Below are positions 1-10,361 of a stretch of 64,000 nt of DNA, piece after piece. Position 1 is the stretch's first letter, and each line of letters opens with the position of its first letter. The position numbers were made by a program, and so were the translations under genes. The notes under the pieces were generated by a model. That model ran no database searches, had not been told where the DNA came from, and was given only the letters and a program-made list of their open reading frames with translations. The stretch comes from Lentzea waywayandensis (lineage in GTDB: Bacteria > Actinomycetota > Actinomycetes > Mycobacteriales > Pseudonocardiaceae), in contig NZ_FOYL01000003.1 in NCBI RefSeq assembly GCF_900115955.1, forward strand, positions 839,117 to 903,116, read 5' to 3'.

Positions 1-397
1 ACTCGGGAACCGGCGGCGTGATCCCGAACTCCGCAGCGAGCCGGAACCCGAACCGCGAGTAGTACCTGGGGTCGCCCAACAGGATGACCGCGAGCTCGCC
101 CCGAGCCTCCGCCGCACCCAGAACCGCGTGCACCAACGCCGACCCGATACCGGCCCGCTGATGCGAAGGATGCACGGCGATCGGCCCGAGCCCGAGAACG
201 GCCACCGAGTCGATGTACCCGCGCGTGCACACGACGTGCCCGAGCACCCCGTCCTCCACCAGCGAGAACTCCGGGATCCACCCCTCGTCCGCGCGCAGCC
301 AGTCGATCAGCGGAGCTTCCGGCCCGTCCTTGAACGCGAGGTTCGTGACCGTGCGGATGGCGTCGATGTCTGCGGGTGTCTCCCGCCGGATCAGCAT
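1..397 (-). CDS. GNAT family N-acetyltransferase, 3' end missing
   Basis: The gene reads leftward off the window edge, so its C-terminus is missing; 132 codons are visible without a stop. The start is the ATG at 397, with a GTG at 406 as an alternative. The translation opens with a GNAT beta-1/alpha-1 pattern (MLIRRETPADIDAIRTV). It then has the acetyl-CoA loop QRAGIGSALVHAV and the GDPRYYSRFGFR segment typical of the YhbS-like group (COG3153). Such proteins move an acetyl group from acetyl-CoA to an amine; the substrate cannot be told. It is divergent from the LppU-like gene that starts near 468. Confidence 0.8.
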   Translation of the reverse strand, partial: MLIRRETPADIDAIRTVTNLAFKDGPEAPLIDWLRADEGWIPEFSLVEDGVLGHVVCTRGYIDSVAVLGLGPIAVHPSHQRAGIGSALVHAVLGAAEARGELAVILLGDPRYYSRFGFRLAAEFGITPPVPE

Positions 398-467
398 GAC
401 GCGCACTGTGACCAACCCTGTCGTCGCGCGCCACTCAGTTTTCGCCGCCATACTCCGCAGCGTGGTC

Positions 468-983
468 GTGAGACAGACCTTGATGGTGTGCGTACTTGCC
501 GTGCTGGCCTATCTCGGCGTGTGGTGGGCGTTCAGCGGAACCGACGAACCTGCGCAGTCAGCGCCGGAGTCCATGTTCCTCACCGACTACTCCAAGGCCC
601 AGAAGGGCAGCTGCGTGAGGTTCAACGGACCGGGGGAGAACGACCTGGGCCTGACCGTCATCGACTGCGGCGGTGACCGGGCCGCGTTGAAGGTCGGGAC
701 CGTTCTGACCGAGACCAGCGCGGAGTGCCCGCGCGGCGACTACAAGGTGTTGCGCGACACCAGACACGACGCCGCCCTGTGCCTGATGCCCAACGCCGCG
801 CGGGGCGACTGCTTCGAGCTCGACACCGACGATCTGCAGAGGTCCGTCGTGTCCAAGTTCGACTGCGCGGCACCGCGGGTGAACGTGCAGGTCGTCGACA
901 TAGCCGAAGAAAGTTGCCCCGAAGAGGCCGAACTCGGTGTTCCCTATGAGGACATGACGCTTTGCTTGAGGAGAGTGCGTTGA
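468..983 (+). CDS. LppU/SCO3897-like membrane-anchored or secreted protein
   Basis: A protein of about 171 residues. A short basic N-terminus and one hydrophobic segment (LMVCVLAVLAYLGVWWAF) suggest a membrane anchor or uncleaved signal. The exported part holds two similar Cys-containing modules. Each runs G-x-C, then a D-C pair, then C-P and a final LCL, with Cys-rich stretches ending in AALCL and MTLCL. This layout resembles the actinobacterial LppU/SCO3897 family, whose function is unknown. The start is uncertain: GTG at 462 or 468, or ATG at 483, all in frame. The stop TGA overlaps the TTG start of the next gene, so the two are probably translated together. Confidence 0.6.
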   Translation: MRQTLMVCVLAVLAYLGVWWAFSGTDEPAQSAPESMFLTDYSKAQKGSCVRFNGPGENDLGLTVIDCGGDRAALKVGTVLTETSAECPRGDYKVLRDTRHDAALCLMPNAARGDCFELDTDDLQRSVVSKFDCAAPRVNVQVVDIAEESCPEEAELGVPYEDMTLCLRRVR

Positions 984-1537
984 TCGTCTTCGAGGAACCC
1001 GCGCAGTTCGACGCTTGGCTGCACGAGAACGGCTCCAGCGAGACCGAGCTGTGGATCAAGTACGCCAAGAAGGGCTCGGGGATCAAGTCGATCAGCTACG
1101 GCGAGGCGCTCGACATCGCGTTGTGCCACGGGTGGATCGACGGACTGACCCGGTCCGTGGACGAGACCTGGTACTCGCAGCGGTGGACGCCTCGACGTCC
1201 GAAGAGCAAGTGGTCCAAGCGCAACTGCGGCAAGGTCGAGGAACTGATCGCGGCGGGCAAGATGCTGCCGGCGGGGCTCAGGGAGATCGAGAAGGCCAAA
1301 GCGGACGGACGCTGGGACGCGGCCTACGCGGGGCCGGCGACGATCGAGGTGCCGGACGACCTCACCGAAGCTTTGCAGGCCAATCCCAAGGCCGCCGAGT
1401 TCTTCAAGACGTTGAACAGTCAGAACAGGTACGCCGTGCTGCTGCGCATCCACGACGCGAAGAGGCCGGAGACGCGGCAGAGGCGCATCGCTCAGTTCGT
1501 CGAAATGCTGGCGGAGGGGCGCAAGCTCTACAGTTGA
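980..1537 (+). CDS. YdeI/OmpD-associated family protein
   Basis: A cytoplasmic protein of about 185 residues. It shows the family pattern LWIKYAKKGSG, ISYGEALDIALCHGWIDG, RSVDETWYSQRWTPRRPKSKWSKRN and a C-terminal segment RYAVLLRIHDAKRPETRQRRI. The family (bacteriocin-protection, YdeI or OmpD-associated) is widespread and its biochemical role is not settled. I chose the TTG at 980 because GAGGAG lies six bases upstream and the start overlaps the previous stop as TTGA; an earlier in-frame TTG at 962 lacks this. It is probably co-transcribed with the LppU-like gene upstream and the unknown gene downstream. Confidence 0.8.
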   Translation: MIVFEEPAQFDAWLHENGSSETELWIKYAKKGSGIKSISYGEALDIALCHGWIDGLTRSVDETWYSQRWTPRRPKSKWSKRNCGKVEELIAAGKMLPAGLREIEKAKADGRWDAAYAGPATIEVPDDLTEALQANPKAAEFFKTLNSQNRYAVLLRIHDAKRPETRQRRIAQFVEMLAEGRKLYS

Positions 1538-1542
1538 GAATC

Positions 1543-2196
1543 ATGAAGTGGTTCCGCCGCCGCAAAGCCGAAGACGTCGTCCCCGCCCACCTGCCGAACG
1601 CCGAGGAAGCCGCACAACGGTTCTGGGAACGGTGGTTCGAGCTGGTACCGGTGGTCAGCGCGGCGCTCGGGGACGGCGAGCCGCACCGGGTCGAGGATGA
1701 GCTGAAGGACCTCGTGAGCTCGTTGCACCCGGACCTCCTGTTCTCTCTCGAGCAGGGCCACATGGCGATGTACGCGCTGGTGATCAGCGGTCAGGAAGAC
1801 CCGAGGCTGCGCCCGTACACCGACGCGTGGATCGCCGCCGCGCCGCCGTCGGACATGGTGTGGGAGTTCCACGACTCGGTGCCGCCGGTGCCGGACCCGA
1901 CCGAGGTGATCGTGAACCTCGGCCAGGTGAGGATGCGGCTCGGGGACTACCGGGTGGTGGCGCAGGTGGACGGTGACGTCGTGGACGTCGCGGTCTACCA
2001 CCCCGCGCTCGCGGACCTGAGCGACCAGCAGCGGCAGACGATGACGTTCCTGCCGCTGGACGTCACTCTCGGCGAGCGGCTGGCGGGGGAGCGGTTGCGG
2101 CGCGTGGAGACCGCGGAACTGGAGCCGCAGGGCACGATCAGCCTGCTGGAGCTGCGTTCTCTGGTCAGGGAACTCGCCGGAGATTCGGACCGCTGA
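1543..2196 (+). CDS. Conserved hypothetical protein, 217 aa
   Basis: The start is the ATG at 1543, six bases after the preceding stop. The protein begins MKWFRRRKAEDVV and is acidic overall. It has no signal peptide and no clear membrane segment. The middle is rich in Trp, Pro and acidic residues, with the segments FWERWFELVPVVSAALGDG, WIAAAPPSDMVWEFHDSVP and VYHPALADLSDQQRQTMTFL. I do not recognise a catalytic motif. It sits between the YdeI-family gene and ligA on the same strand, 33 bases before the ligA start, so it may share a transcript with ligA. Confidence 0.65.
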   Translation: MKWFRRRKAEDVVPAHLPNAEEAAQRFWERWFELVPVVSAALGDGEPHRVEDELKDLVSSLHPDLLFSLEQGHMAMYALVISGQEDPRLRPYTDAWIAAAPPSDMVWEFHDSVPPVPDPTEVIVNLGQVRMRLGDYRVVAQVDGDVVDVAVYHPALADLSDQQRQTMTFLPLDVTLGERLAGERLRRVETAELEPQGTISLLELRSLVRELAGDSDR

Positions 2197-4846
<2,650 letters not shown>

Positions 4847-4903
4847 CCAGGGAAACCAGGTCGTCCACCGATCTTGTCGGACCACCTGAGTACGTTGAGA
4901 TGT

Positions 4904-4930
4904 AGGGGTTCCCGGCACGGGGGTACCCCT
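4904..4930 (+). promoter_or_regulatory. 5'-UTR stem-loop before the secreted protein gene
   Basis: The arms AGGGG and CCCCT enclose inner CCC/GGG pairs (AGGGGTTCCCGGCACGGG, then GGTACCCCT). It lies 29 bases before the GTG start of the following secreted protein. There is no U-run, so it looks more like a 5'-UTR structure than a terminator. I could not match it to a known riboswitch class. Confidence 0.3.
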
Positions 4931-4958
4931 GCGAAAGCGCGCGAATGGGGGGTCGCTG

Positions 4959-5468
4959 GTGAGAGCGACGGCTGTCCTGCTCGTGGCCGCGGCACTGCTG
5001 GGCGCCTCGGCCACACCGGTCGCCCTGGCGGAGGCCGACCAGGGCGAGATCCTCGGCATCGCCCAGCGCTACCTGCACAACCGGGCGCAGAAGGTCACCA
5101 CCGGACCGCAGACGCCCGGCTTCGGTGTCCCGGTCACCCCGGAGCTGGCCACGAGACTGGCCGTGCACGAGACGAAGCTCGAAGCGGCCAGGACGTCGGC
5201 CCGCACCCGCTACCGGGCAGCGGTGGTCGAGACGAGCGCCGAACGGTTCGACGTCGACCAGACCGGCCGGACCGTGGTGGCACGCGTCCACGAGCACGCC
5301 GAGCTGTACTTCGCCGAGGCCGGCACCGCCGAGTTCACCGGCTACGGCCTGCCCCACCTGCTCACCTTCCGCCGCGCGGGCGAGGGCTGGGTGCTCGCCG
5401 ACGTCGCACTCGGCCACTACAAGCACTGCGCGCTGCTGCCGGAGACGCAACAACCGTCAGCGTGCTGA
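4959..5468 (+). CDS. Secreted hypothetical protein resembling the N-terminal module of actinobacterial amidase-domain proteins
   Basis: A 169-residue protein with a Sec signal peptide (MRATAVLLVAAALLGASATPVALA) and likely cleavage after ALA. The mature part starts EADQGEILGIAQRYLHNRAQKVTTG and continues as an alpha/beta segment ending in GWVLADVALGHY. This resembles the domain that precedes the amidase domain in secreted cell-wall proteins of Pseudonocardiales and Streptomyces, but no amidase domain is present. The start is GTG at 4959. Its 3' end overlaps the convergent SWIM gene by 12 bases. Confidence 0.6.
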   Translation: MRATAVLLVAAALLGASATPVALAEADQGEILGIAQRYLHNRAQKVTTGPQTPGFGVPVTPELATRLAVHETKLEAARTSARTRYRAAVVETSAERFDVDQTGRTVVARVHEHAELYFAEAGTAEFTGYGLPHLLTFRRAGEGWVLADVALGHYKHCALLPETQQPSAC

Positions 5469-5882
5469 GATGATCCGCGCCCGCAGCTGGGGGTCGCCCG
5501 CCGCCTGCTCGTACAGCAGCTCCCGCAGGACCTCGGCGGGCAACGCTCTCAGCACGTCCTTGAGCTCCACGTCCTCGGCGTCCGGCGGCGGCACCGTCTC
5601 GCCCCGGTCCAGCAGCACCAGCCCGACAGCCACGCAGTGCTTGCAGAAGAACCCCTCGGACCCGTGCGGACAGCTGCACGCCCCCACCAGATGCGTCCCC
5701 GACCACGACAGCTCCACCACGTACGCCGAGTCGTCACCGCCGCGCACCCGCGCCGCCACGTGCCGGCTGTGCACCCGCAGGGACAGCACCGACTCGCGGT
5801 AGGTCAGGCCGCGCCAGTACGACTTGGTGCCCGCGCGGTGCAGCAGCAGCTCGGTGGTGAGGGTCGTCGACACGAGGGTCAT
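5457..5882 (-). CDS. SWIM zinc-finger domain protein
   Basis: A 141-residue protein with a SWIM finger of the pattern C69-x-C71-x8-C80-x-H82 (ACSCPHGSEGFFCKHC). SWIM fingers bind zinc and mediate DNA or protein contacts; in bacteria they often accompany SNF2-type helicases. No helicase is nearby, so the partner is unknown. The start is the ATG at 5882, divergent from the GNAT gene at 5912, so both promoters must lie in or near the 29 bases between them. The 3' end overlaps the secreted-protein gene (5457-5468). Confidence 0.8.
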   Translation of the reverse strand: MTLVSTTLTTELLLHRAGTKSYWRGLTYRESVLSLRVHSRHVAARVRGGDDSAYVVELSWSGTHLVGACSCPHGSEGFFCKHCVAVGLVLLDRGETVPPPDAEDVELKDVLRALPAEVLRELLYEQAAGDPQLRARIISAR

Positions 5883-5911
5883 CCAACCGGGTGACCACAG
5901 AAAGGATCAAC

Positions 5912-6346
5912 ATGATCGCGATCGGCCCACTCGAACCTGCGGACAGAGCCCAGTGGCAGGAGCTCTTCGAGGGCTACAACACGTTCTACGAACGCACACT
6001 GCCAGCGGAAACGTACGACGAGAAGTGGCAAGCCTTCCAAGCCAACGAAAACATCCACGCCCTATGCGCCCGCGACAACGGCAACCTCGTCGGCATCACG
6101 CACTTCTTCAAGCACCCCAGCACGTCCGGCCCGGACGTCTGCTACCTGCAGGACCTCTTCACCGCCCCCGAGGCGCGCGGCCGGGGCGTCGGCCGCGCGC
6201 TCATCGAGGCGGTGACGGAATGGGCGAAACAGCAGAACTGCTGCCGCGTCTACTGGCACACCAGCGAGTGGAACGAGACCGCCCGCAAGCTCTACGACCA
6301 GGTCGCGGAGAAGACGCCGTTCGTCCACTACCGCATCGTGCTCTAA
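5912..6346 (+). CDS. GNAT family N-acetyltransferase
   Basis: A 144-residue acetyltransferase with the strand pattern VCYLQDLFTAPEARGRGVGRALIEAV, the acetyl-CoA loop at residues 88-94 and the C-terminal segment WNETARKLYDQVAEKTPFVHYRI. I chose the ATG at 5912 because AAAGGA lies five bases upstream; an in-frame GTG at 5891 would add seven residues. The TAA stop overlaps the stop of the convergent small gene at 6343. The substrate is unknown. Confidence 0.85.
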   Translation: MIAIGPLEPADRAQWQELFEGYNTFYERTLPAETYDEKWQAFQANENIHALCARDNGNLVGITHFFKHPSTSGPDVCYLQDLFTAPEARGRGVGRALIEAVTEWAKQQNCCRVYWHTSEWNETARKLYDQVAEKTPFVHYRIVL

Positions 6347-6567
6347 CGAGCCGTCGCCTCCAGGTCGAGCAACGTCACGGCCGCGCGGAAGTACTTGTTG
6401 GTGCCCAGGTCACGCACGGTCTTGATGTTGAACGCGGCCTTCAGCTTCTCCGCGTCGCCGGGGCTCACGCCCTGCAGGGCGTCCACGGGGGCGTCCAGGA
6501 TCTCGGTGAGGGGGAGGTTCTCGTAAGCCTTGTCGAGGAGCATGTCGAGGTTCACGGTGATGGCCAT
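6343..6567 (-). CDS. Small helix-hairpin-helix-like protein, 74 aa
   Basis: A small acidic protein (MAITVNLDMLLDKAYENLPL). Its centre, APVDALQGVSPGDAEKLKAAFNIKTVRDLGTNKYFRAA, has the L-x-G-V-S/G-x-x-x-A-x-x-L spacing of a helix-hairpin-helix or SAM-like fold. Such folds often bind DNA, but that is not shown here. The start at 6567 has GGAGG ten bases upstream; the ATG at 6576 is only one base from that SD and would add MKI. It converges on the GNAT gene with a four-base stop overlap. Confidence 0.6.
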   Translation of the reverse strand: MAITVNLDMLLDKAYENLPLTEILDAPVDALQGVSPGDAEKLKAAFNIKTVRDLGTNKYFRAAVTLLDLEATAR

Positions 6568-6639
6568 GATCTTCATACCTCCAGAGGTGGGGCGATCACG
6601 GCAGATTCTGGAGTGAGATCCGGTATTCCGCAGTGCGAG

Positions 6640-6762
6640 TCATCGCTTCCGTTTGACCGCCACCACGATCACCGTCACCACCGCGAGCAACCCGGCCACC
6701 CCCAGCGCCAGATCGCCCACCGCCAGCTCGTTCCCTTGGGCGAGCACCAGGGCCAGTCGCAT
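6640..6762 (-). CDS. Possible 40-aa single-span membrane protein
   Basis: A short frame, MRLALVLAQGNELAVG, is followed by a hydrophobic stretch (LALGVAGLLAVVTVIVVAV) and a basic tail KRKR. This is the signature of a small N-out, C-in membrane peptide. GAGG lies just upstream of the ATG. It could be a real small protein or chance. It lies between the small HhH-like gene and the divergent BKACE gene. Confidence 0.4.
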   Translation of the reverse strand: MRLALVLAQGNELAVGDLALGVAGLLAVVTVIVVAVKRKR

Positions 6763-6822
6763 GTCCTCACGGTAACCCTTGGAGCAACGCCGTCAGAAGG
6801 ATTGTGTGGGACCGTATGAGGT

Positions 6823-7506
6823 GTGCTGCAAGCCTGTCTGAACGGCTCCCGCGCAGCCGAGGAGCACCCGGCCCTGCCGTTGTCCCCCGAACGCCTCGCC
6901 GAGGACGCGGCCGACGTCGCCGCGCTCGGCGTCACGTCGGTGCACATCCATCCGAGAGACGTCATCGGCGCGCTCACGCTCGTGGGGCCGGAGGTGGCCA
7001 CGACGATCGCCACCGTCCGCGCCGCCGTGCCGGGCATCGAGATCAGCGTGTCCACGAACGTTCCCGGCAGCCGCGCCACGTTGATCGGCAGCTGGGCGCC
7101 GCTCGCGGCGGGGCGGCCGGACATCGCCAGCGTGCACGTGAACCAGCCCGGCTGGCGGGATCTCGCGCAGGCCCTGCACCGGGTCAACGTCCAGGTCGAG
7201 CTCGTCGTCGACAGCCCGGCGGACCTGCAAGACCTGCCGGACGGCGTCAGCCGGATCACGGTGAGCGCGACGCGTGACACGGCGGAAAGCCTGCTCGCCC
7301 AAGTGGAACCGCTCGGACTGCCGGTCCTGGTGCACGGCCGCGACGCCGAGGCCTGGCTCGTCCTCGACTACGGCGCGCTCCTCGAACACCACGTGCGCAT
7401 GGGTTTGGAGGACACCCTGCAGATGCCCGACGGCCGCACGGCGAAGAACAACGCCGAGCTGATCGCCATGGCCCGCAGGCGGCAGAGGTCCAGGGCCCCG
7501 AGCTAG
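6823..7506 (+). CDS. BKACE-family (3-keto-5-aminohexanoate cleavage enzyme, DUF849) protein
   Basis: A 227-residue protein opening LQACLNGSRAAEEHPALPLSPE with the metal-site segment VTSVHIHPRD. Both are typical of BKACE enzymes, which cleave or transfer beta-keto acids with acetyl-CoA on a zinc-bearing TIM barrel. It is shorter than the usual 270-310 residues, with the loss in the C-terminal half, so the substrate may differ. The start is GTG at 6823. Its stop overlaps that of the convergent ACT-domain gene by four bases (CTAG at 7503-7506). Confidence 0.75.
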   Translation: MLQACLNGSRAAEEHPALPLSPERLAEDAADVAALGVTSVHIHPRDVIGALTLVGPEVATTIATVRAAVPGIEISVSTNVPGSRATLIGSWAPLAAGRPDIASVHVNQPGWRDLAQALHRVNVQVELVVDSPADLQDLPDGVSRITVSATRDTAESLLAQVEPLGLPVLVHGRDAEAWLVLDYGALLEHHVRMGLEDTLQMPDGRTAKNNAELIAMARRRQRSRAPS

Positions 7507-8156
7507 TCGGGGAGCACCACCGCGACGATGCCGGCCAGGTGTGCCAGGCGGGCCACCTCGGCCGCGCGGAACATCGGGCCGCCAGGGCGTCCGACGACGA
7601 GCACCCGGTCCGGCTTGCCCAGCGGCGTCGCGGCGAGTTCGGTGCCCAGCTCGCGCCAGGTCTCCGGTACCCAGTCCTCCTCGCCGTCGAGCACGGTCGC
7701 GCGCTCCAGCGGGAACCACGGCACGTTCGCCATCCGGGTCTCCGGGGCGGCGGACGACGAGGTCAGCCGGTTGATGCCGGTGCCCTCGGGGCCGACCACG
7801 ACGGCCCAGCCGGCGCGGATGATCTTCGGGACGCCCTCGGTGAAGACCTCCAGGCCCTTGTGCGGGGCGTCGGCGATCTCCTCCACCAGTTCGAGCTCGC
7901 GGTGGGTGTCGAGAATGCCCGCGTACGGGCGCACCGCGTCGACCTCGACGCCCTCGATGGACTCCGCCGCGGTGATCAGGGTGTCCGGCAGGCGGCCGGA
8001 CGGCAGTTCGACGACGAGGTCGTCGATGGCGATGCCGGAACCGCGTTCCACCACGTCGACGCTGAGTATGTCCGCCCCGATCTCGCCCAAAGCCGTTGCG
8101 ACCGCGCCGAGGGTGCCGGGACGGTCCGGGAGCTGGACCCGGATCAGGAACGACAA
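7503..8156 (-). CDS. ACT domain-containing protein (Rv3013-like)
   Basis: A protein of 217 residues with an N-terminal ACT domain (LIRVQLPDRPGTLGAVATALGEIGADILSVDVVE). A second ligand-binding-like half is FRAAEVARLAHLAGIVAVVLPD. ACT domains bind amino acids and act as sensors. The gene lies beside and divergent from gatC, as I recall for Rv3013 beside gatC in M. tuberculosis. I prefer the TTG at 8156, because GGAGG lies eight bases upstream and the protein then begins MSFLIRVQLPDRPG like its relatives. An ATG at 8171 is possible. Confidence 0.75.
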   Translation of the reverse strand: MSFLIRVQLPDRPGTLGAVATALGEIGADILSVDVVERGSGIAIDDLVVELPSGRLPDTLITAAESIEGVEVDAVRPYAGILDTHRELELVEEIADAPHKGLEVFTEGVPKIIRAGWAVVVGPEGTGINRLTSSSAAPETRMANVPWFPLERATVLDGEEDWVPETWRELGTELAATPLGKPDRVLVVGRPGGPMFRAAEVARLAHLAGIVAVVLPD

Positions 8157-8386
8157 GGTGAACGCCTCCATAGCTCGTGCGAGAGACCCCGCGTCTCGCG
8201 CCGTTGCCGGTCGGTGATTCTCGCAGACGCATCGTCAACGCATGACCCGCTGTCCGCGTTGCGGAACGGTTAAGTTGACGTGCCGGTCAACCACGGAGGC
8301 GGTAACCCGTTCGAAGGCGCGCCTGACCAGCCCATAGACTCACGGGGTTCCCGATTCGTATCCCGACCCTACGGGGGTTGACAGGA

Positions 8387-8686
8387 GTGCCCAGCATCTC
8401 CCGCGACGAGGTCGCGCACCTGGCGAAGCTCGCCAGGCTGGCTGTTACCGAGGACGAGCTCGACTTGTTCGCCGGACAGCTCGACGTGATCCTCCAGTCG
8501 GTGGCCTCGGTTGGCGACATCGCCACGGCCGACATCCCGCCGACGTCGCACGCCGTTCCGCTGACCAACGTCTTCCGCGAGGACGTGGTCCGTCCGAGCC
8601 TCGGTCAGCAGCAGGCGCTCTCCGGCGCTCCTGAGGCCGAGGACGGCCGGTTCCGCGTGCCCCGCATCCTGGGTGAGGAAGCATGA
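8387..8686 (+). CDS. gatC: Asp-tRNA(Asn)/Glu-tRNA(Gln) amidotransferase subunit C
   Basis: A small subunit (99 aa) of the GatCAB amidotransferase, which wraps around GatA and GatB and stabilises the complex. The sequence has the classic start [35 protein letters not shown] and the late segment [11 protein letters not shown]. The GTG at 8387 has a run of five G nine bases upstream; a TTG at 8378 is also in frame. Its TGA overlaps the gatA ATG (ATGA). The tRNA-Gln and tRNA-Glu genes near 48 kb fit an organism that makes Gln-tRNA(Gln) indirectly. Confidence 0.93.
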   Translation: MPSISRDEVAHLAKLARLAVTEDELDLFAGQLDVILQSVASVGDIATADIPPTSHAVPLTNVFREDVVRPSLGQQQALSGAPEAEDGRFRVPRILGEEA

Positions 8687-10167
8687 CCAACGACCTGATC
8701 CACGCCACCGCGGCCGAGCTCGCCGCGAAGATCCACAGCGGCGAGATCTCCAGTGTCGAGGTCACGCAGGCCCACCTGGACCGCATCGCCGAGACCGACG
8801 CGAAGGTCCACGCCTTCCTGCACGTCGACACCGAGGGCGCGCTCGCGCAGGCCCGCAAGGTCGACGAGGCCGTCAAGGCCGGCGAGCAGGTGTCCTCGCT
8901 CGCCGGCGTGCCGTTGGCGCTCAAGGACGTCATGACGACCGAGGGTGTGCCGACCACGGTCGGTTCCAAGATCCTCGAAGGCTGGATCCCGCCCTACGAC
9001 GCCACGGTGACGCGCAAGCTCAAGGAAGCCGGCGTCGTCATCCTCGGCAAGACGAACATGGACGAGTTCGCCATGGGTTCGTCCACCGAGAACTCGGCGT
9101 ACGGCCCCACGCACAACCCGTGGGACCTCGACCGCATCCCCGGCGGCTCCGGCGGTGGCTCGTCCGCCGCGCTGGCCGCCCTGCAGGCGCCGCTCGCGAT
9201 CGGCACCGACACCGGTGGCTCGATCCGCCAGCCCGGCGCGGTCACCGGCACCGTCGGTGTGAAGCCCACCTACGGCGGCGTTTCGCGCTACGGCCTGGTG
9301 GCCTTCTCCAGCTCTTTGGACCAGGCCGGTCCGTGTGCGCGCACGGTGCTCGACGCCGCGTTGCTGCACGAGATCATCGCGGGCTACGACCACATGGACT
9401 CCACGTCCATCAACGCGCCGGTGCCGCCGGTCGTCGCCGCGGCCCGCGAGGGTCTGTCCGGCGACCTGTCCGGCCTGCGCGTCGGTGTCGTCACGCAGTT
9501 CAGCGGTGACGGCTACCAGCAGGGCGTGGCCCGCAGCTTCGAGGCCGCCGTGTCGCAGCTCAAGGAGCTCGGCGCGGAGATCGCGGACGTGTCGTGCCCG
9601 AGCTTCGACTACGCGCTGCCGGCGTACTACCTCATCGCGCCGAGCGAGTGCTCGTCGAACCTCGCCCGGTTCGACGCCATGCGCTACGGCCTGCGCGTCG
9701 GCGACGACGGCACGCGCAGCACCGAGGAGGTCATGTCGCTGACCCGCGAGGCCGGCTTCGGCCCGGAGGTCAAGCGCCGCATCATGATCGGCACGTACGC
9801 GCTGTCGTCCGGCTACTACGACGCGTACTACGGCTCGGCGCAGAAGGTCCGCACGCTGATCACGCAGGACTTCGCCAAGGCGTTCGAGAAGTTCGACGTG
9901 CTCATCTCCCCGACCACGCCGACCACGGCGTTCAAGATCGGTGAGCGCGCGAACGACCCGATGGCCATGTACAAGGCCGACCTCTGCACGATTCCCGCGA
10001 ACCTCGCGGGCACCCCGGCCATGAGCGTCCCGAGCGGTCTGTCCGATGAGGACGGAATGCCGGTCGGCCTGCAGATCATGGCGCCGGCGCTGCAGGACCA
10101 CCGCATGTACCGGGTGGCCGCGGCCTACGAGGCCGCGCGCGGCGCGTTCGGAGGCCCGTCGCTGTGA
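8683..10167 (+). CDS. gatA: Asp-tRNA(Asn)/Glu-tRNA(Gln) amidotransferase subunit A
   Basis: The glutaminase subunit (494 aa) of GatCAB, of the amidase signature family. It releases ammonia from glutamine and passes it to GatB. The catalytic triad is visible: K81 in PLALKD, cis-Ser S156 in [12 protein letters not shown] and nucleophile S180 in [11 protein letters not shown]. The spacing matches GatA enzymes. The ATG at 8683 overlaps the gatC stop. Its own TGA overlaps the GTG of the small membrane protein that follows. Confidence 0.96.
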   Translation: MTNDLIHATAAELAAKIHSGEISSVEVTQAHLDRIAETDAKVHAFLHVDTEGALAQARKVDEAVKAGEQVSSLAGVPLALKDVMTTEGVPTTVGSKILEGWIPPYDATVTRKLKEAGVVILGKTNMDEFAMGSSTENSAYGPTHNPWDLDRIPGGSGGGSSAALAALQAPLAIGTDTGGSIRQPGAVTGTVGVKPTYGGVSRYGLVAFSSSLDQAGPCARTVLDAALLHEIIAGYDHMDSTSINAPVPPVVAAAREGLSGDLSGLRVGVVTQFSGDGYQQGVARSFEAAVSQLKELGAEIADVSCPSFDYALPAYYLIAPSECSSNLARFDAMRYGLRVGDDGTRSTEEVMSLTREAGFGPEVKRRIMIGTYALSSGYYDAYYGSAQKVRTLITQDFAKAFEKFDVLISPTTPTTAFKIGERANDPMAMYKADLCTIPANLAGTPAMSVPSGLSDEDGMPVGLQIMAPALQDHRMYRVAAAYEAARGAFGGPSL

Positions 10168-10361
10168 ACATCAAGAAGGCAAGGGGTCTCCTGGGCATCG
10201 CCGGCGCCGTGGCCGGTGCCGCCGCCGCGTTCTCGGGCTTCCGGAACGCGCGGGCGAAGAACGACAAGCTGGCTCTGGCGAACGCGATCGCGAGCATCGC
10301 CGTGGCGATCACCGGTGCGGCGCTGGCCGTCCGTGCTCTGCGGAAGGACGACTTGGCATGA
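10164..10361 (+). CDS. Small membrane protein inside the gatCAB operon
   Basis: A 65-residue protein starting at a GTG that overlaps the gatA stop and ending in a TGA that overlaps the gatB ATG. It is therefore translationally coupled on both sides. It has two hydrophobic segments ([18 protein letters not shown] and [16 protein letters not shown]) separated by a basic, polar turn ([12 protein letters not shown]). This predicts a two-span hairpin with basic ends. I do not recognise the family. Its coupling argues that it is expressed with GatA and GatB. Confidence 0.75.
   Translation: MNIKKARGLLGIAGAVAGAAAAFSGFRNARAKNDKLALANAIASIAVAITGAALAVRALRKDDLA

Noticed and set aside
4904..4930. c-di-AMP riboswitch before the secreted protein
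   Set aside because: Only one hairpin is present; the conserved ydaO-type sequence blocks are not visible.
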